Of a stretch of DNA of 64,000 nucleotides, positions 52,213-64,000 are shown one piece after another. Numbering within the stretch: position 1 is the stretch's first letter; each line of letters starts with the position of its first letter. A model generated the notes under the pieces. It searched no databases. It worked only from the letters and a program-made list of their open reading frames with translations, and was not told the DNA's origin. The translations under genes were made by a program, and so were the position numbers. Source of the stretch: Ichthyophthirius multifiliis (taxonomy: Eukaryota; Ciliophora; Oligohymenophorea; Hymenostomatida). The DNA lies in contig NW_004086062.1 of assembly GCF_000220395.1 (NCBI RefSeq), forward strand, positions 64,787 to 128,786, written 5' to 3'.

Positions 52213-55200
52213 TCAGTTTTCATTTTTTATTTTTACTTATTCTTTTTCTTTTTATTCTTTAATTTCTTAAAGAACTTACATTTTATATTTTTAAGTTAAA
52301 GCTTAAGCATATGATCCAGTTAATTTTTTTAACATTTCTGGTGATCTAATTAGATCCATAAGTTCATAATAGAGAATATTTTCTCTAAAAATATAATAAA
52401 AAATATTAAAAAAAATAATATTAATAAAAATAATACTAATATAAAAAAATATTAAAAAAAAAAAATATATTACTTAACGAAATCTCCCTCAGTTCTTGCA
52501 TAAGCAATAGAATTACATAAAGTTAATAATAAATCAGGATTTGGCATACAAGTAAATATAATATTTTGCACTGATCCAGAAAAGGCGTCTCTTAGAAATT
52601 TACCTATGACTAAAATTACTGATGTATATATTGTTATTATTGAAAATCCGAAAGTTATATTAGAATATTTATCACTTAAAACAAAAAAATCTAAGCCTTC
52701 TTTAGTTATAGGATCTTTTGAAACTGTCCAATAAGTTTGACTATTCTATGGATCTTTTGGATTTATACAAGCTAAATTTATATATATTGATTATATAAAT
52801 TGTTCATTTAAATATGGATGTGTTTCGAATGATTATTCGTATGATCTTAAATATAAAACCTTTTTTTTTAATAAAATATTATGATTTTTTTTTTTTTTGT
52901 TACATTTGAATAAAAATTAGGTAATTTAACTGGAATTTCTTTGCAATCAGCTATTAAGGCATACAATTTTTATACATAATCAGTAGAAAGAAATTTAATT
53001 TATTATTTGTCTTTAGATTAGCTATTTAAAGGATAATAAAATGATTATTCTTTTGGTATTAATTTCTATTTTTAATTTTGATATTTAATTAGAATTAAAA
53101 AAATAAGTTTAAATTAAATATATATTTTTTATTTTGAAATAAATTACTTTTCTATTAATTTAATATGATACTTAGAAACCTAATTTAGGCCCGTTTATAG
53201 GGTCTTTTAAAGCATCTAATAGTTTAGAAGCAAGTTCATTTTTTGCTGGTTCTGAAATATCCCAATTATTAATAGAATATGGTTCTAATTCAAACCTCTG
53301 TTTTTTTATATATTTTAAAAAATAAATAAATAATATAGAAATTAAAAAAACCTCAAATTAATCTCTTTCAGAACCATATATATCTTTGATTTAATTAAAC
53401 TAATTTTCTTTCCAAAAACATGTATCTTTATTGTTATTATTATTTGTGTTTTATTATATTTAGCAATCTCTATCTACATACTTTAGATTTAGAATATGAT
53501 CGTTTTTAAAAATTGAATATTGATTAATTTATCCATTTGTATCATAAACATTAATAGTTATTGAAATATAAGCGGATGCTACTCCATTATATTCTGAAAC
53601 TGGATTAAGTGTAGAAAAAAGAAGCATAGGACCAAATATTAATAATAAAATTACATATAAAAATAATTATCCAGTTAAAATTTTGTTAGCTTTGCCTTAA
53701 AGTTCTCCTACTTTCTATCCCATAATAAAAATCGAGTTCATTTTCGCTGAATATAATATATAGTTAATTTACTCAAGAGTAAACCATTAACCTAGACTTA
53801 AATTAGTCTATGAAAAAGCCCAGTCCATAATTACTTTTATTTCATAAATAAAAGGCATAGCCTTAAAAATAGTCACACATATTCCTGCAATACCATTTCT
53901 ATATGTTAGAAGGACATTTCTTTATTTAAATTCTTTATATCCGAATTTCAATTATATGGCTGATAATAGGAAATAAATGCAAAATAGAATAAAAAAGCCT
54001 ATTAAATACCCATTGGCTAAGTAATAATATTAATTATTTTAATCTTAAACGAAAGGTTATGGGATATATATAAAAACGAACCAGGCTACTAATATAATAA
54101 TTGTAGTTAGTTAAATGTATTTTAATAAAGATTTAGTTATTAAAATTTTGTTATTTGAATATTTTTTATTGTTGTTTTCTTTTTAATTTTCTCTTTTTTA
54201 TTAATCGCTTTAAAGTGTTTAGAATTTGTCCGTTTTCTTTATTTTTTTATTTTAAATTTCTATTTTTACATTTGGAGTGGATTTTGATTTAGATAATTTT
54301 TTGTATTTTTAAGCCGTACTTTAATTTTGGTTTGTATCTAATATGATATTATATATTTGTATTTCTGTTTCTATTTAACTTAACATTTTTCTTTCAATTT
54401 CAATAAAATTTTCTTAATCACTATTAATTTTTTAATCTTATATTTGTTTTTGTTTTAAACAAGATTTCTCATATTAATCATTATTTTCTTGATTTATTTT
54501 TTAATTCAAAGGAAGTATATTGATACATTTTTAATTATTACTTTATATTTATTTATTATCTTATAATAAGAGTTTATTATTAAGCTTTTGTTCTAATTGT
54601 ATATTTATTTTTTCTTTTTCTATTTCTTTTTTTAAATTCTCTTTTTCTTAATCAGGGAGATTTAGTTGATTCGTATTTAAATGAAACTATAAAAATTAAT
54701 TAATTTGATTTTAAGAATCTAAAAATTTTTTTTTTTTCAAAAATTATTCTTTTTATAATTCTTTTAGATACATATTATCAATGCTTTTTTATAAATTACT
54801 TTAAAATTTTTATTTTCGTGTTTATAATTTTTATTTTCTTCTTTATATTTTTTCTTTATCAATTTAATTTTGTTCATTTAAAATGAGTCCTTTTAAAGCA
54901 ATAAATCTTTCGATAACAATAAAAACAACTTCAATAAAAATCGTTACTACCATCCCTCCACTGAATTAATTTTTTGATAATTATTCGTTTATTCCTGATT
55001 TATTATATTCATCAAAATATGAATAAAATATAAATGTATATAATAAAATTATTATTTGGAAAAGAGCAATTATTGGATATAAGTCTATTCCTGGTTTTCT
55101 ATTGTATTTTGACCATAATCTTGTGAAGAAATTAGGTTAATATTGAGGATTTAATAATTGCTTTTATTATATGATATCATCTTAAAATTGATTATGCATA

Positions 55201-58200
55201 TTATATTTATTACTAGTATTCATTATGTTTTGTAGTTATAATTCTTTTTTTTATTATAATAAATTATCTAATTATCTTTACTCGATTTATTGTTTGCTTT
55301 TTTTTTCATCTTATTTAAATTAATCATCATTTATATAATTTCTTACATATGCCTAATATATATTTTCATTGCTTTATGTATCTTTTTTATCAAAACCAGA
55401 TTTTTTGAGTATGATTTCTTCAAAAAAAATAAGAAAAAGAAGAAATCCTTCAAATCTAACTGAAAAGTTATTATCAAATAAAAACTAAATGGTATTCAAA
55501 TTATCCAAAACACCTTCAATTTAAACCACGAATTTAAAAAGAATCGCAAAACAAATGTAAATAAAGCAAATCATCCAAATAAAAAGAGTAATAATTCTTT
55601 CTTCTATAATAAAATGTAGAAAAACCATAACTGGGAAAGGTAATGAAATCAAAGCATTATTATTTAAATAGTAAACTAGGAAAAAGAAAAAACAGAAATA
55701 ATGGAATTAAGTTACTATGTAATTATAAAGAATTTTAAGTATATTTTTCACAGATTATTATTCCTTTTTTTCAATATTTTATAAATTAAATTGACTTAAA
55801 TTATAGTTGAAAATTTCCATTTTTAATTCTTTATGGAAAATTCTTATATTTTGTAAGTTGTTTAGGTTTCCTTTGTCTTCTTATTTCAAAATTAAATATT
55901 AGTTTTCTAATAATTTAAGAGACTATTTTTCTCTTTATTATATTCTTTCGTATATAAAATTTATTATTTTATTATTTTATCGTGTATTTTCAATTATAAA
56001 CTCGATATTTTCTTAAGCAAATTCCAGTCCATATTCATTTATTATTTAAAATATATTTAAATATAAAGTTTATATGAAATAAACATATTCGATTTACTAT
56101 TATTGATTTTCATTTATAATATCTTCAACATCTATGTACAAAATACTGGTTATTTTTTTATTTTTTTCTATTAAAAAGTCCACTATTTAATTAATATCAA
56201 TGAAAAGAAATTTGTTTGTATTTTTCAAGCATGCTTTTCCTATGTAAGTTATACATTTTGTAATAAAAGTATTCTATTATTTATTTTTTTCTTCTTCATT
56301 ATTTTATTTAATATCTAATTATTCTTAATTAGAACTAAAATCCTTTAAAAGTTCTTTTAAAATATTCTAATTTGAAGTAGTGGGTGTGTTTAATTCTTCT
56401 TCTTCTTCTTCTAAGCTTTTTAATTATATCTTTCTTTAAGTATGAAGCAAATCTTTTTTTGACTTTTTTAAGAGACTTTTTTATTGATAATTTTATTCTT
56501 CGTCTTTATTTTCTTCTTCCTCTTCTCCACTTCGTTGATTATTATTAATTTTAAATTAAGAGTAATTTTATTTAATTTCTTAGGTTTTAATTAAACCTAT
56601 TTTAGGAGATGAAACTTCCTCACTGATGTCAAAGTCGTCTTTAGAATTTTTAAATTCTAAAACATATTCGGATTTTTGGCTTTTTGCATCAATATTATTT
56701 TAGGAGAATTATTCTTATTTTTAAATTTTTAATAATTTTTTATTTATTTATTAAGGTTGATTATTGCTTTATTTAAAAAATTACGGAGAAAGCTTTTTAA
56801 ATGAATTTTCTTTTTGATTTTTTTCAACCTTCTTTTCTTGGCTTTCCTATATTTCATGCCATTTATTTAATAAACAGGACACATTTTTTATTATACTGTA
56901 TATTTTTCGTTTTTCTAAATCTATTTATTATAATTTTATCATTTTCATGTCGTTAGTTTCTATTGAAGAAGATTTTTGACATAAAGAGGCTTTAAAAATT
57001 TTATATTTATTTATTTATTGAGTTATATAAGCATAATCTTTTGACTAAAGCATTTAAATGAGGAAAATCAGGAAAAAAATAATCAAAACTTATGAATACA
57101 AATTCACTTCTTATAATTAAATACATAAGAAATATCCTATTTTATCCAAATTTTCCTAAACTGGTGGAATTTTGACTATGCAACCAATAACTAGAAAAAA
57201 ATAGGAAAAAAAGAGTATTATTTTAAAAAAAATAAGCTTTTATTTTTAATAAAGGAGAACTTAAGGAAATTAAACAATATACTCTAAATAAAAAAAAAGC
57301 CCAAGAAAATAAATTAGACTAAGGAAATTTTATAAATTGAAAGTCTCCAAACTAATTAATATTGCAATAAAAAGGAAAATAATATAACCAAAACTAATAA
57401 GATATTCATAAACGCAATTTATAAATCTATATTATATACTTTTCCAAGCTTTAAAATTAATATAAATTTTTTCTTTTAGATCAGGATATTACTACCTTAA
57501 ATATCTTTTTTTTATTTCACCTTTTATTCCTTTTATATTATCCATTATGTTCACTATTATTTTGTTATAAAACCAAAAATATATACCTACTACTATGAAA
57601 ACCATAGAATTTAATACAAAAGATGTCAAATCATTTTCATTATTATTAAAAGCTAAATATTTTAACCATTTTTAGTCTGTTAATATTATTTATATAATAG
57701 ACGTACTTCTTAATCTTTCAATATTTTTTTCTATATATAAAGGACTAGTCTATTCTGTAATGTTAAAAGTGAAAAGTATGTATTATAAAGCAACTATAAA
57801 TACAGTATTATTGTTTATTTCCTTTATGTTTTTTGATCTGAAGGCTATTGTTAAATATAAAAAAGAAAATATGTCCTCTTTTTTTACAGAAACTATCAAT
57901 AGTATTAAAGTGTAGAATGGAAATAGTAATTGCAGACTAGCTTATTTCATTTTTTATATAGTATATATTGTCTTCATTTTATAATAAAATTATAAACGAA
58001 AATAATTATTGTAGACATAATCACAATTATTTTCTTGTTCATTTTCATCATTTTTTTTTATTTCTTGTTATTTATTGTTTATATTTTCTTCTGTTTTTAA
58101 CATTTCTTTATTAAATTTTGATTATTCAAATAATTGTATTTGGTTTTGGTCATCTTTTTATTAAGTGTATATTTATAGATCATTTATATCCGTTAATTAA

Positions 58201-61200
58201 TTTAATTTATTTATCTATAAATGATTATTTTTGTCTATTTTCTGAATACTTTTATCCATTTATTGGCTATTTTTAAATATATTTTAACTACTTTTATATA
58301 ATTTTGGGCTATTTTTAATTTATTTATGATTTTAACATTATTATTATTATTATTCTTAATTAAAAGTATAGAAATCTTTAATTAATTGTACTTTTTTTTG
58401 GAAAAATTATATTTAGATATCTTGTTTATCTTTTGTATTTAAAATTTTTTCTTCTTGAAGACTTTTTCTTCCTTTTCTTCTAATTGTTTATTATTTACTT
58501 ATAGATTTCAAAATACTAACTTTACAATTAATATTTTTATTTTTTTTAATTTACTATAATGCTTCTTTCCTTTTTTCATTATCGACTTGACTTTTGGAAT
58601 ATTTGAGCATATTTTAAGCCAAAATAACTACAATGTCAATCCAAAAAATTAATATATAGAAATAAATGCTTCTAAAAGTAATATAATAAGATAATTCTGT
58701 ACAAGAAACACCTAAAATAAACAAATACCACTAGGCTTAATTAGCCAAAAAGTTAAATTCTTTTTAAGCAGTTTATGTAGCACAAATTTAAGATGAGTAA
58801 GTGATAAAAATACATACCAAAGATAAAATAAAAGATATATATAAAATTTTATTTGAAAGTTTATTACTTTCGCTTTTTCTCATTTGGTTAAATTCTTTCA
58901 TTATTTTTTGCAGGTTTTAAGTTGCCTCATCTTCTTGATGCTCTTATTCTTTATTCCAGATAAGTCCTTTTTACTTATAAGTATAAAAATGAAGGAAATT
59001 CTCAAAGTATTTCTCTAATTCTTAATTTATTTGCTTTTTTTCAATTAAATCAAGAAGCATATTGTAAAACTTATAATAGTAGAATAAATATAAAAATAAA
59101 TAAACTGACATTGATATTGAAAGTCTAAATGTAACTGCGAATATGAAAACTAAAATACTCTAAATATATAATTATATCTTTAAGAAAAATTTCGCTATTA
59201 TTTTTATTAATGCTCTATTTAATATTTTTTATTATTAATATATCTAATTATTTATATATATATATATTACAAATCTTTTATGCAATTAAAAAGAACAAAT
59301 TATTCATATACTTTTTGATTTTCTTTTATTCTTTATTATCTAATATAATCATTAATATTTTCTTCTTCTTTATCTGAAATTTTTGACTTTTGATTTTTTA
59401 ATTTTTTTTCTTTTTTTTTTAATATATCTTCTTCTTCTTCGTTTTTTTAATTATTAACTTCATTAAACTTAAAGCAGTTTAACCCACTTAACTAAATTAA
59501 TTATTAATTCATATTTTATTAATCTAATCCATTTAATTAAATTAATTCATTTTTTTAATTTAATTTTAATTAATTAATATTTTACTAATAAATACTTCTA
59601 GTTTTTTAAAGTTTCTTTTGGTCAAGTATAGCATGATATATGATTTAGTAGAAATTTCGCATATAATTAGAAAAGAAAAAAACAACAATAATAGGCAAGA
59701 ATAAAAGTCTTAAATTAGTATCATTACTTTATCTTAAAAATCCATAAATGTCTCTATTAGAATCAAAATTTAAATAAATTTAATTATTTTTGTTAATAAC
59801 GTTATTTTTTATATAAGTAATATCAGTAAATAGATACAAATAAAACAAAATAATGTACCCAATAATACATAAGTTAAAAATACTCCATATCTAAAAATAT
59901 ATTTTGTAATTGAATTCCATTCTATTTTTAAATTCTCTTACTTAATTATATAATAAAGTTAAAACAAAAAATAACATAAAGCAATTAAAAAAGTTAAAAT
60001 CATCCAAAATAAGGACCAGAGTAATTATAAATTAAGAAAACCAAAACATAAAATCTTGGACCAATATATATGCTTTTTACATATAAATGTAAAAGTTCGC
60101 AATGTATTTCTTAACTAAATATAACTAAGAAAAATGATAATTTACACTATTTTAATATTGTAAATATATTCTGCTTCGATATGTGTCTTATTATAATGAA
60201 AATATTAAAAAAGCTACCCATATAATAGTTAGACTGGCATAATCTTCCCTATAAAAACCTATAGATATATTTATATCATAATTATGATTAAGGCCTACTA
60301 CTTATAATATATTTTTTAAATCTTAATTATTCATTTTATTTTTAGTTATCAAAAAATATAAAAATTTTGCCATTATATAAACTGAAGTATATATTATTAA
60401 TAAAATCCAATATCTATGGGCAAAATTAACTTAAAAAACTCTATTTTCGAATTTTATATTTATTAATTTTGCTTTATTATGCAAATAAATAAGAAAAAAA
60501 ATGACAAAAACTAAATGAATTAAATTTATTGCATAAAATGATATCCAAAAAAGCATAAAAAGAGCCAAATTATAACTATTTTTCATCAAAAGTACTAATA
60601 ATAAATTTTAAAATGAAGGTTTTTCTAAATCTTTAATTTAGTTATTATTTTTATTTTCTAAATTGCTTTTATTTTCTTAATTGTTTATATTTTCTATATT
60701 TTTTTTATTATTATTCTTAAGTTATATTTATTCTAAATTTTTCTGTAGAATCTACCAATAAAGAAAATACATAAATATTAAACCATTTATTAATAAGCAT
60801 TCTAACCAAAAATATCGCTAAAACTAAAATCCACCATCTTCATATAGGTTTATATTATTTTCTATTGAAGCATATATTATAAATATTTAAATAATAAAAG
60901 TAGAAGGTATAGCTAAAATTTAAATAAGATAAATTTATGTAGTTTATTAGAAATTCATCAATGAATTTATAAGCACCCATATTATTTATATTAAAGAAAT
61001 ATAACTAGAATATCTCATTATTATTACTATTGTATAAAATTAGGTTAAACGTAAGAAAATAAAAGATATAGATACCCAATTAAGGAAATTATTTTGAAGT
61101 TTTTAATATATTTTCAAGGTTATGTTTTTTATTTTTTATTTAATGATTATATTTTTCTATAAACTGTTTTTAGTTTATCATTATTATATTATTATTATTA

Positions 61201-62271
61201 TCTTTCTAAATATTTAGATACTTGTTCTTATTATCTTTCTTAATTTAATTAGTTTATGTATTTTAAAGATATAATAAATAATAATCCAAGGTTTATTAGA
61301 AATAAACTATATTCCTTTTTTATATTATAAAAAAATATATATAAATATTATTTTTGTAATTTTGCTTTTACTTTTTTATTTTTAATATCTACAATTATGT
61401 CCACTCCTAAAAGCCTTTAATCCCAATATTTTTTATTTACAAAAGTCTGAGTAGAATTTAAAAAAAATGCAATTACTTAAATAAAACAAAAAGCCTAAAC
61501 AATATAATGAAAAATTCTGGAATACTTCTTTTATTGTGAATTATTTTTTAATAAAAAATATATATTTAAAATAGTAAAAAGCAAAAAATATATGATTCCT
61601 ATAATTGAAGGGTTAATCATTTGACCAAATAATAAGCCTATTAAAACTAAAAATTAATAAATGCTTTTTAATGCCTATTTTTATGTGTTTTATTTAATAT
61701 TTATAAATAAATATTTACTATTTAGAAAAAATTGAAATTACTTAATTTTTATTTTTTTGAAATTTTAATATTTTTGCCTCATAATTTTTATACTTGTGAT
61801 TTATTAAAAGAATAAAAATTAAGGAAAGTGTAACTATTAAATTTGGTAAAAAAGTCAAAATATATTATTCTACTAATGTATATTTTTCCTATAAAAAAAA
61901 ATACTCTAAGTCTAATAAAAACTCTTTCTTTTCAATATAGTCAGATTATTTATATAAAGCCAGAATAATAAATTTAGATATTAAATGTGATATTGATACT
62001 ATCAAGGTTATTATATGTAAATTTTTGCTTGGATTCCTTAGTGTCACTTTTATTTCTTATGATTCATTATTTACATAATTTATATAATAATCTTATATTA
62101 AAAATTATAATGATAACATTAGAACAAAAATATAAAATATGGTTAGGTAGCTTTATATGAAAAAAGGATATGCTAAATATATTAATGTAGGAAATATCAT
62201 TTTTATAATTATAAACTTCAAATTCGTTTTATCAATAAAATCTTATTTTTTACTTTATATTTACGAGACAT
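52213..62271 (-). CDS. PIEZO: PIEZO mechanosensitive channel
   Basis: The gene spans about 10 kb; the protein has up to about 3,250 residues, longer than most animal PIEZOs (2,100-2,900). PIEZOs are trimeric cation channels opened by membrane tension. Start: ATG 62271 (MSRKYK), with a 38-nt intron (62216-62253) joining it to FIIIKMIFPTLIY. A long series of membrane helices separated by charged, Asn/Gln-rich loops fills 61.9-54.0 kb. The conserved C-terminal part is clear. The anchor has MPFIYEIKVIMDWAFSQTSL near 53830. It is followed by GPMLLFSTLNPV in the outer helix and RFELEPYSINNWDIS in the cap. The inner helix reads VILVIGKFLRDAF, and the end is LYYELMDLIRSPEMLKKLTG. C-terminal introns are 53298-53351, 53066-53147, 52860-52903 and 52385-52478. 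Stop is TGA 52215-52213. More introns must exist in the middle (for example near 59210-59260). I treat it as one gene because the TM/loop pattern is continuous. Confidence 0.93.
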
Positions 62272-63145
62272 GATCTTTTTATAATTTAATTATATTCATT
62301 TTTTTATTTATTAATTTTTTTAAATATTTAAAAAAATAAACAAAATATTTCCTAAATAATAAATAAATACTTCTATTTATTATTAAATATGAGCATAGAT
62401 ATCATAATATTTTTACAATGTAATTAATATTGCTATTTTAAAATTTTTTGTTATATATTATATTTTAAAAAAATTATAAGAAGAAACCATAATAACCTTT
62501 ATATTTTTATTAAATATGTTGAAAATTCAAAAATAAGAAAAATAAATATATGATTTAATTTTTTATTTCTTGAAATGACTAATTAATTAATAATAAAGAT
62601 AATTATATTGTAAAATAAATATTTTTTTATGATTTATATATAAAAATAACACAAAAATAATTTTTATTTTTGTTAAATATTAAATAGTAATTGAATTCTA
62701 TATGAAATTTTAAAAGTTTATAATTATATATAAATAAAGTTCAATCTATTATTTTTTTATTAAAATTATAAAACAAAAATTTAATTTTATTAATAAATTA
62801 AAATTAAGAGCATTCTACACTTTTTACGAAAAGATGTAAATAAAGATAACATTAAACATTATATTTTATTTTATTTTAAAAATTAGAACAGAAAAAATTA
62901 TATAATTTAATTAATATATAATATTTTTAAGATATTCTTAATAGTGAATTTTTGTATTTAATTTATATATTTTCATATAAAACAACAATAAATCTTAAGT
63001 CTATTTATATAATTTAATTATAAGATATTATTTTTCTTCTTTTAATAATTTTATTTATAATAATCTTTAAATATATCATCAAAAATGATTCTTTTTTTTT
63101 AATTTTTACTTAAATTAATCTTAAAATTTCCTATTCTATTCTATT
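62272..63145. other. Intergenic spacer upstream of PIEZO
   Basis: This is AT-rich spacer that should contain the PIEZO promoter. No coding pattern, RNA gene or repeat array is seen. Confidence 0.5.
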
Positions 63146-63563
63146 CAATTTGATTTTATAGATTATTTAATAAAATACACTAGTTTAATATTTTTAATCT
63201 GATAAAAGTATTATTATAATATTTAATTTATGGTCTATTTATATTAAATAGAAGGATAATTATTAATTATTCTGCTTGTTTTGATTAAAAAAAGTACTTA
63301 TTTTAAATTTGAAAAAAGTTAGATAGACATATTTTTATAATGAAATTTATTATATTTTTATTAATTAATTATTTAAGTTACATTTAAATTGCTTATCCTT
63401 TTAATAATTATTCATTTTCTAATGTTTTAATAAAATTTATTTCAGTTTGATGTTTATTTGGTTTCGAATCTATAAAATTAAGTCTTGTTTAATAATTATT
63501 AATATTCAAAATTTTGAAAAGTAATTTTTATGCATATTCTTAAATTCACTACAATATATTCAT
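63146..63563 (-). CDS. Possible partial gene (exon) of unknown function
   Basis: On the minus strand a frame without TGA runs from 63563 down to the TGA at 63148-63146. Its first part looks coding: RLNFIDSKPNKHQTEINFIK then LENEQLLKGQAIQMQLKQL, a helical, Glu/Lys/Gln-rich sequence. There is no start codon; an AG just before 63563 could be a splice acceptor, placing earlier exons towards or beyond the right edge. The second half is more hydrophobic and may be intron or spacer. I cannot name it. Confidence 0.3.
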
Positions 63564-64000
63564 AATTATATATCCTAATAATAATCAAAAAATAGAATAA
63601 TTTATTAATATATCATTAAAAATTTAAAATATATTTATAATAAAAAAAAAATAATTAGAAATAATGTAAAATACATATATAAAATAAGTTTAAAATATAA
63701 ATATAATTTATTATTTAATTAAAAAATTATATTTAAATTAAAACTTTATTTTTTTATTTATTTTATAATATTATAAAATTAATTATCATTATTTTAATAT
63801 ATAAATATCTTTTTTTCTTTTATAAATTTTAAATACAATTCATTTAGTTCATAGAAATATAATATCTTATTTAGATTAAGATATATATCCAAAAAATATC
63901 TAATATATATATTTTTTAAAATTATAGTTGTTATTAATATAAATTATGAAATGTTTTTCTTTGTTTATTAAAAGATTATGTATTTTTTTATTTATAATAA
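63564..64000. other. Right-edge AT-rich sequence
   Basis: AT-rich sequence to the end of the window. It may hold introns or upstream exons of the possible minus-strand gene, but I see none that I can support. Confidence 0.4.

Overview
The window is nuclear DNA from a ciliate, most likely the transcribed macronucleus of an oligohymenophorean of the Tetrahymena/Ichthyophthirius kind. This is inferred from three things. The sequence is extremely A+T rich. In every recognisable gene TAA and TAG sit inside conserved domains as glutamine codons, and TGA is the only stop. Genes are broken by short, AT-rich GT...AG introns, mostly 33-210 nt and one of only 20 nt. Read with the standard code nearly every gene looks shattered; read with the ciliate code the exons join into complete families. 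I checked exon sums against the reading frame, and they divide by three for most multi-exon models given here.

Layout, left to right. 1-14.4 kb: a very large unrecognised protein (+), a MORN-repeat protein (-), an ABCC/MRP-type ABC transporter (-) and an RSPH10B-like MORN protein of the cilium (+). 16-27 kb: translation release factor eRF3 (+), a small unknown gene (-), a PDE6D-type prenyl-binding protein (+), another MORN protein (+), an OSCA/TMEM63-type channel (+) and a Rho-family GTPase with a CAAX end (-). 28-37 kb: a decayed MORN copy, a Q/N-rich protein, a 63-residue membrane protein, a ciliate-type protein of unknown function (-) and a coiled-coil protein (+). 37.4-38.9 kb: an oddly A/C-rich island. 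39-48.6 kb: a 5'-nucleotidase (-), two unrecognised small genes (-), an MFS sugar transporter (-) and a four-helix membrane protein (+). 48.7-62.3 kb: a cyclic-nucleotide-binding cation channel (-) and a 10-kb PIEZO gene (-). The rest is AT-rich spacer with (TATAAA)n tracts and one dispersed 40-nt motif.

There are no operons; each gene has its own spacer. Themes recur, however. Three genes and one relic carry MORN repeats, which in ciliates often belong to axoneme or membrane-cortex proteins. Three large ion channels are present: OSCA/TMEM63, PIEZO and a CNBD channel. The first two families are mechanosensitive in animals and plants. The PDE6D-like chaperone and the prenylatable Rho GTPase could act in one pathway, since PDE6D solubilises prenylated small GTPases. 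These links are inferred from family knowledge, not shown by the sequence.

Limits: all domain calls come from reading translations by eye. Ends of the PIEZO middle section, the CNBD-channel C-terminus and the Q/N-rich gene's splicing are uncertain, and this is stated in those entries.
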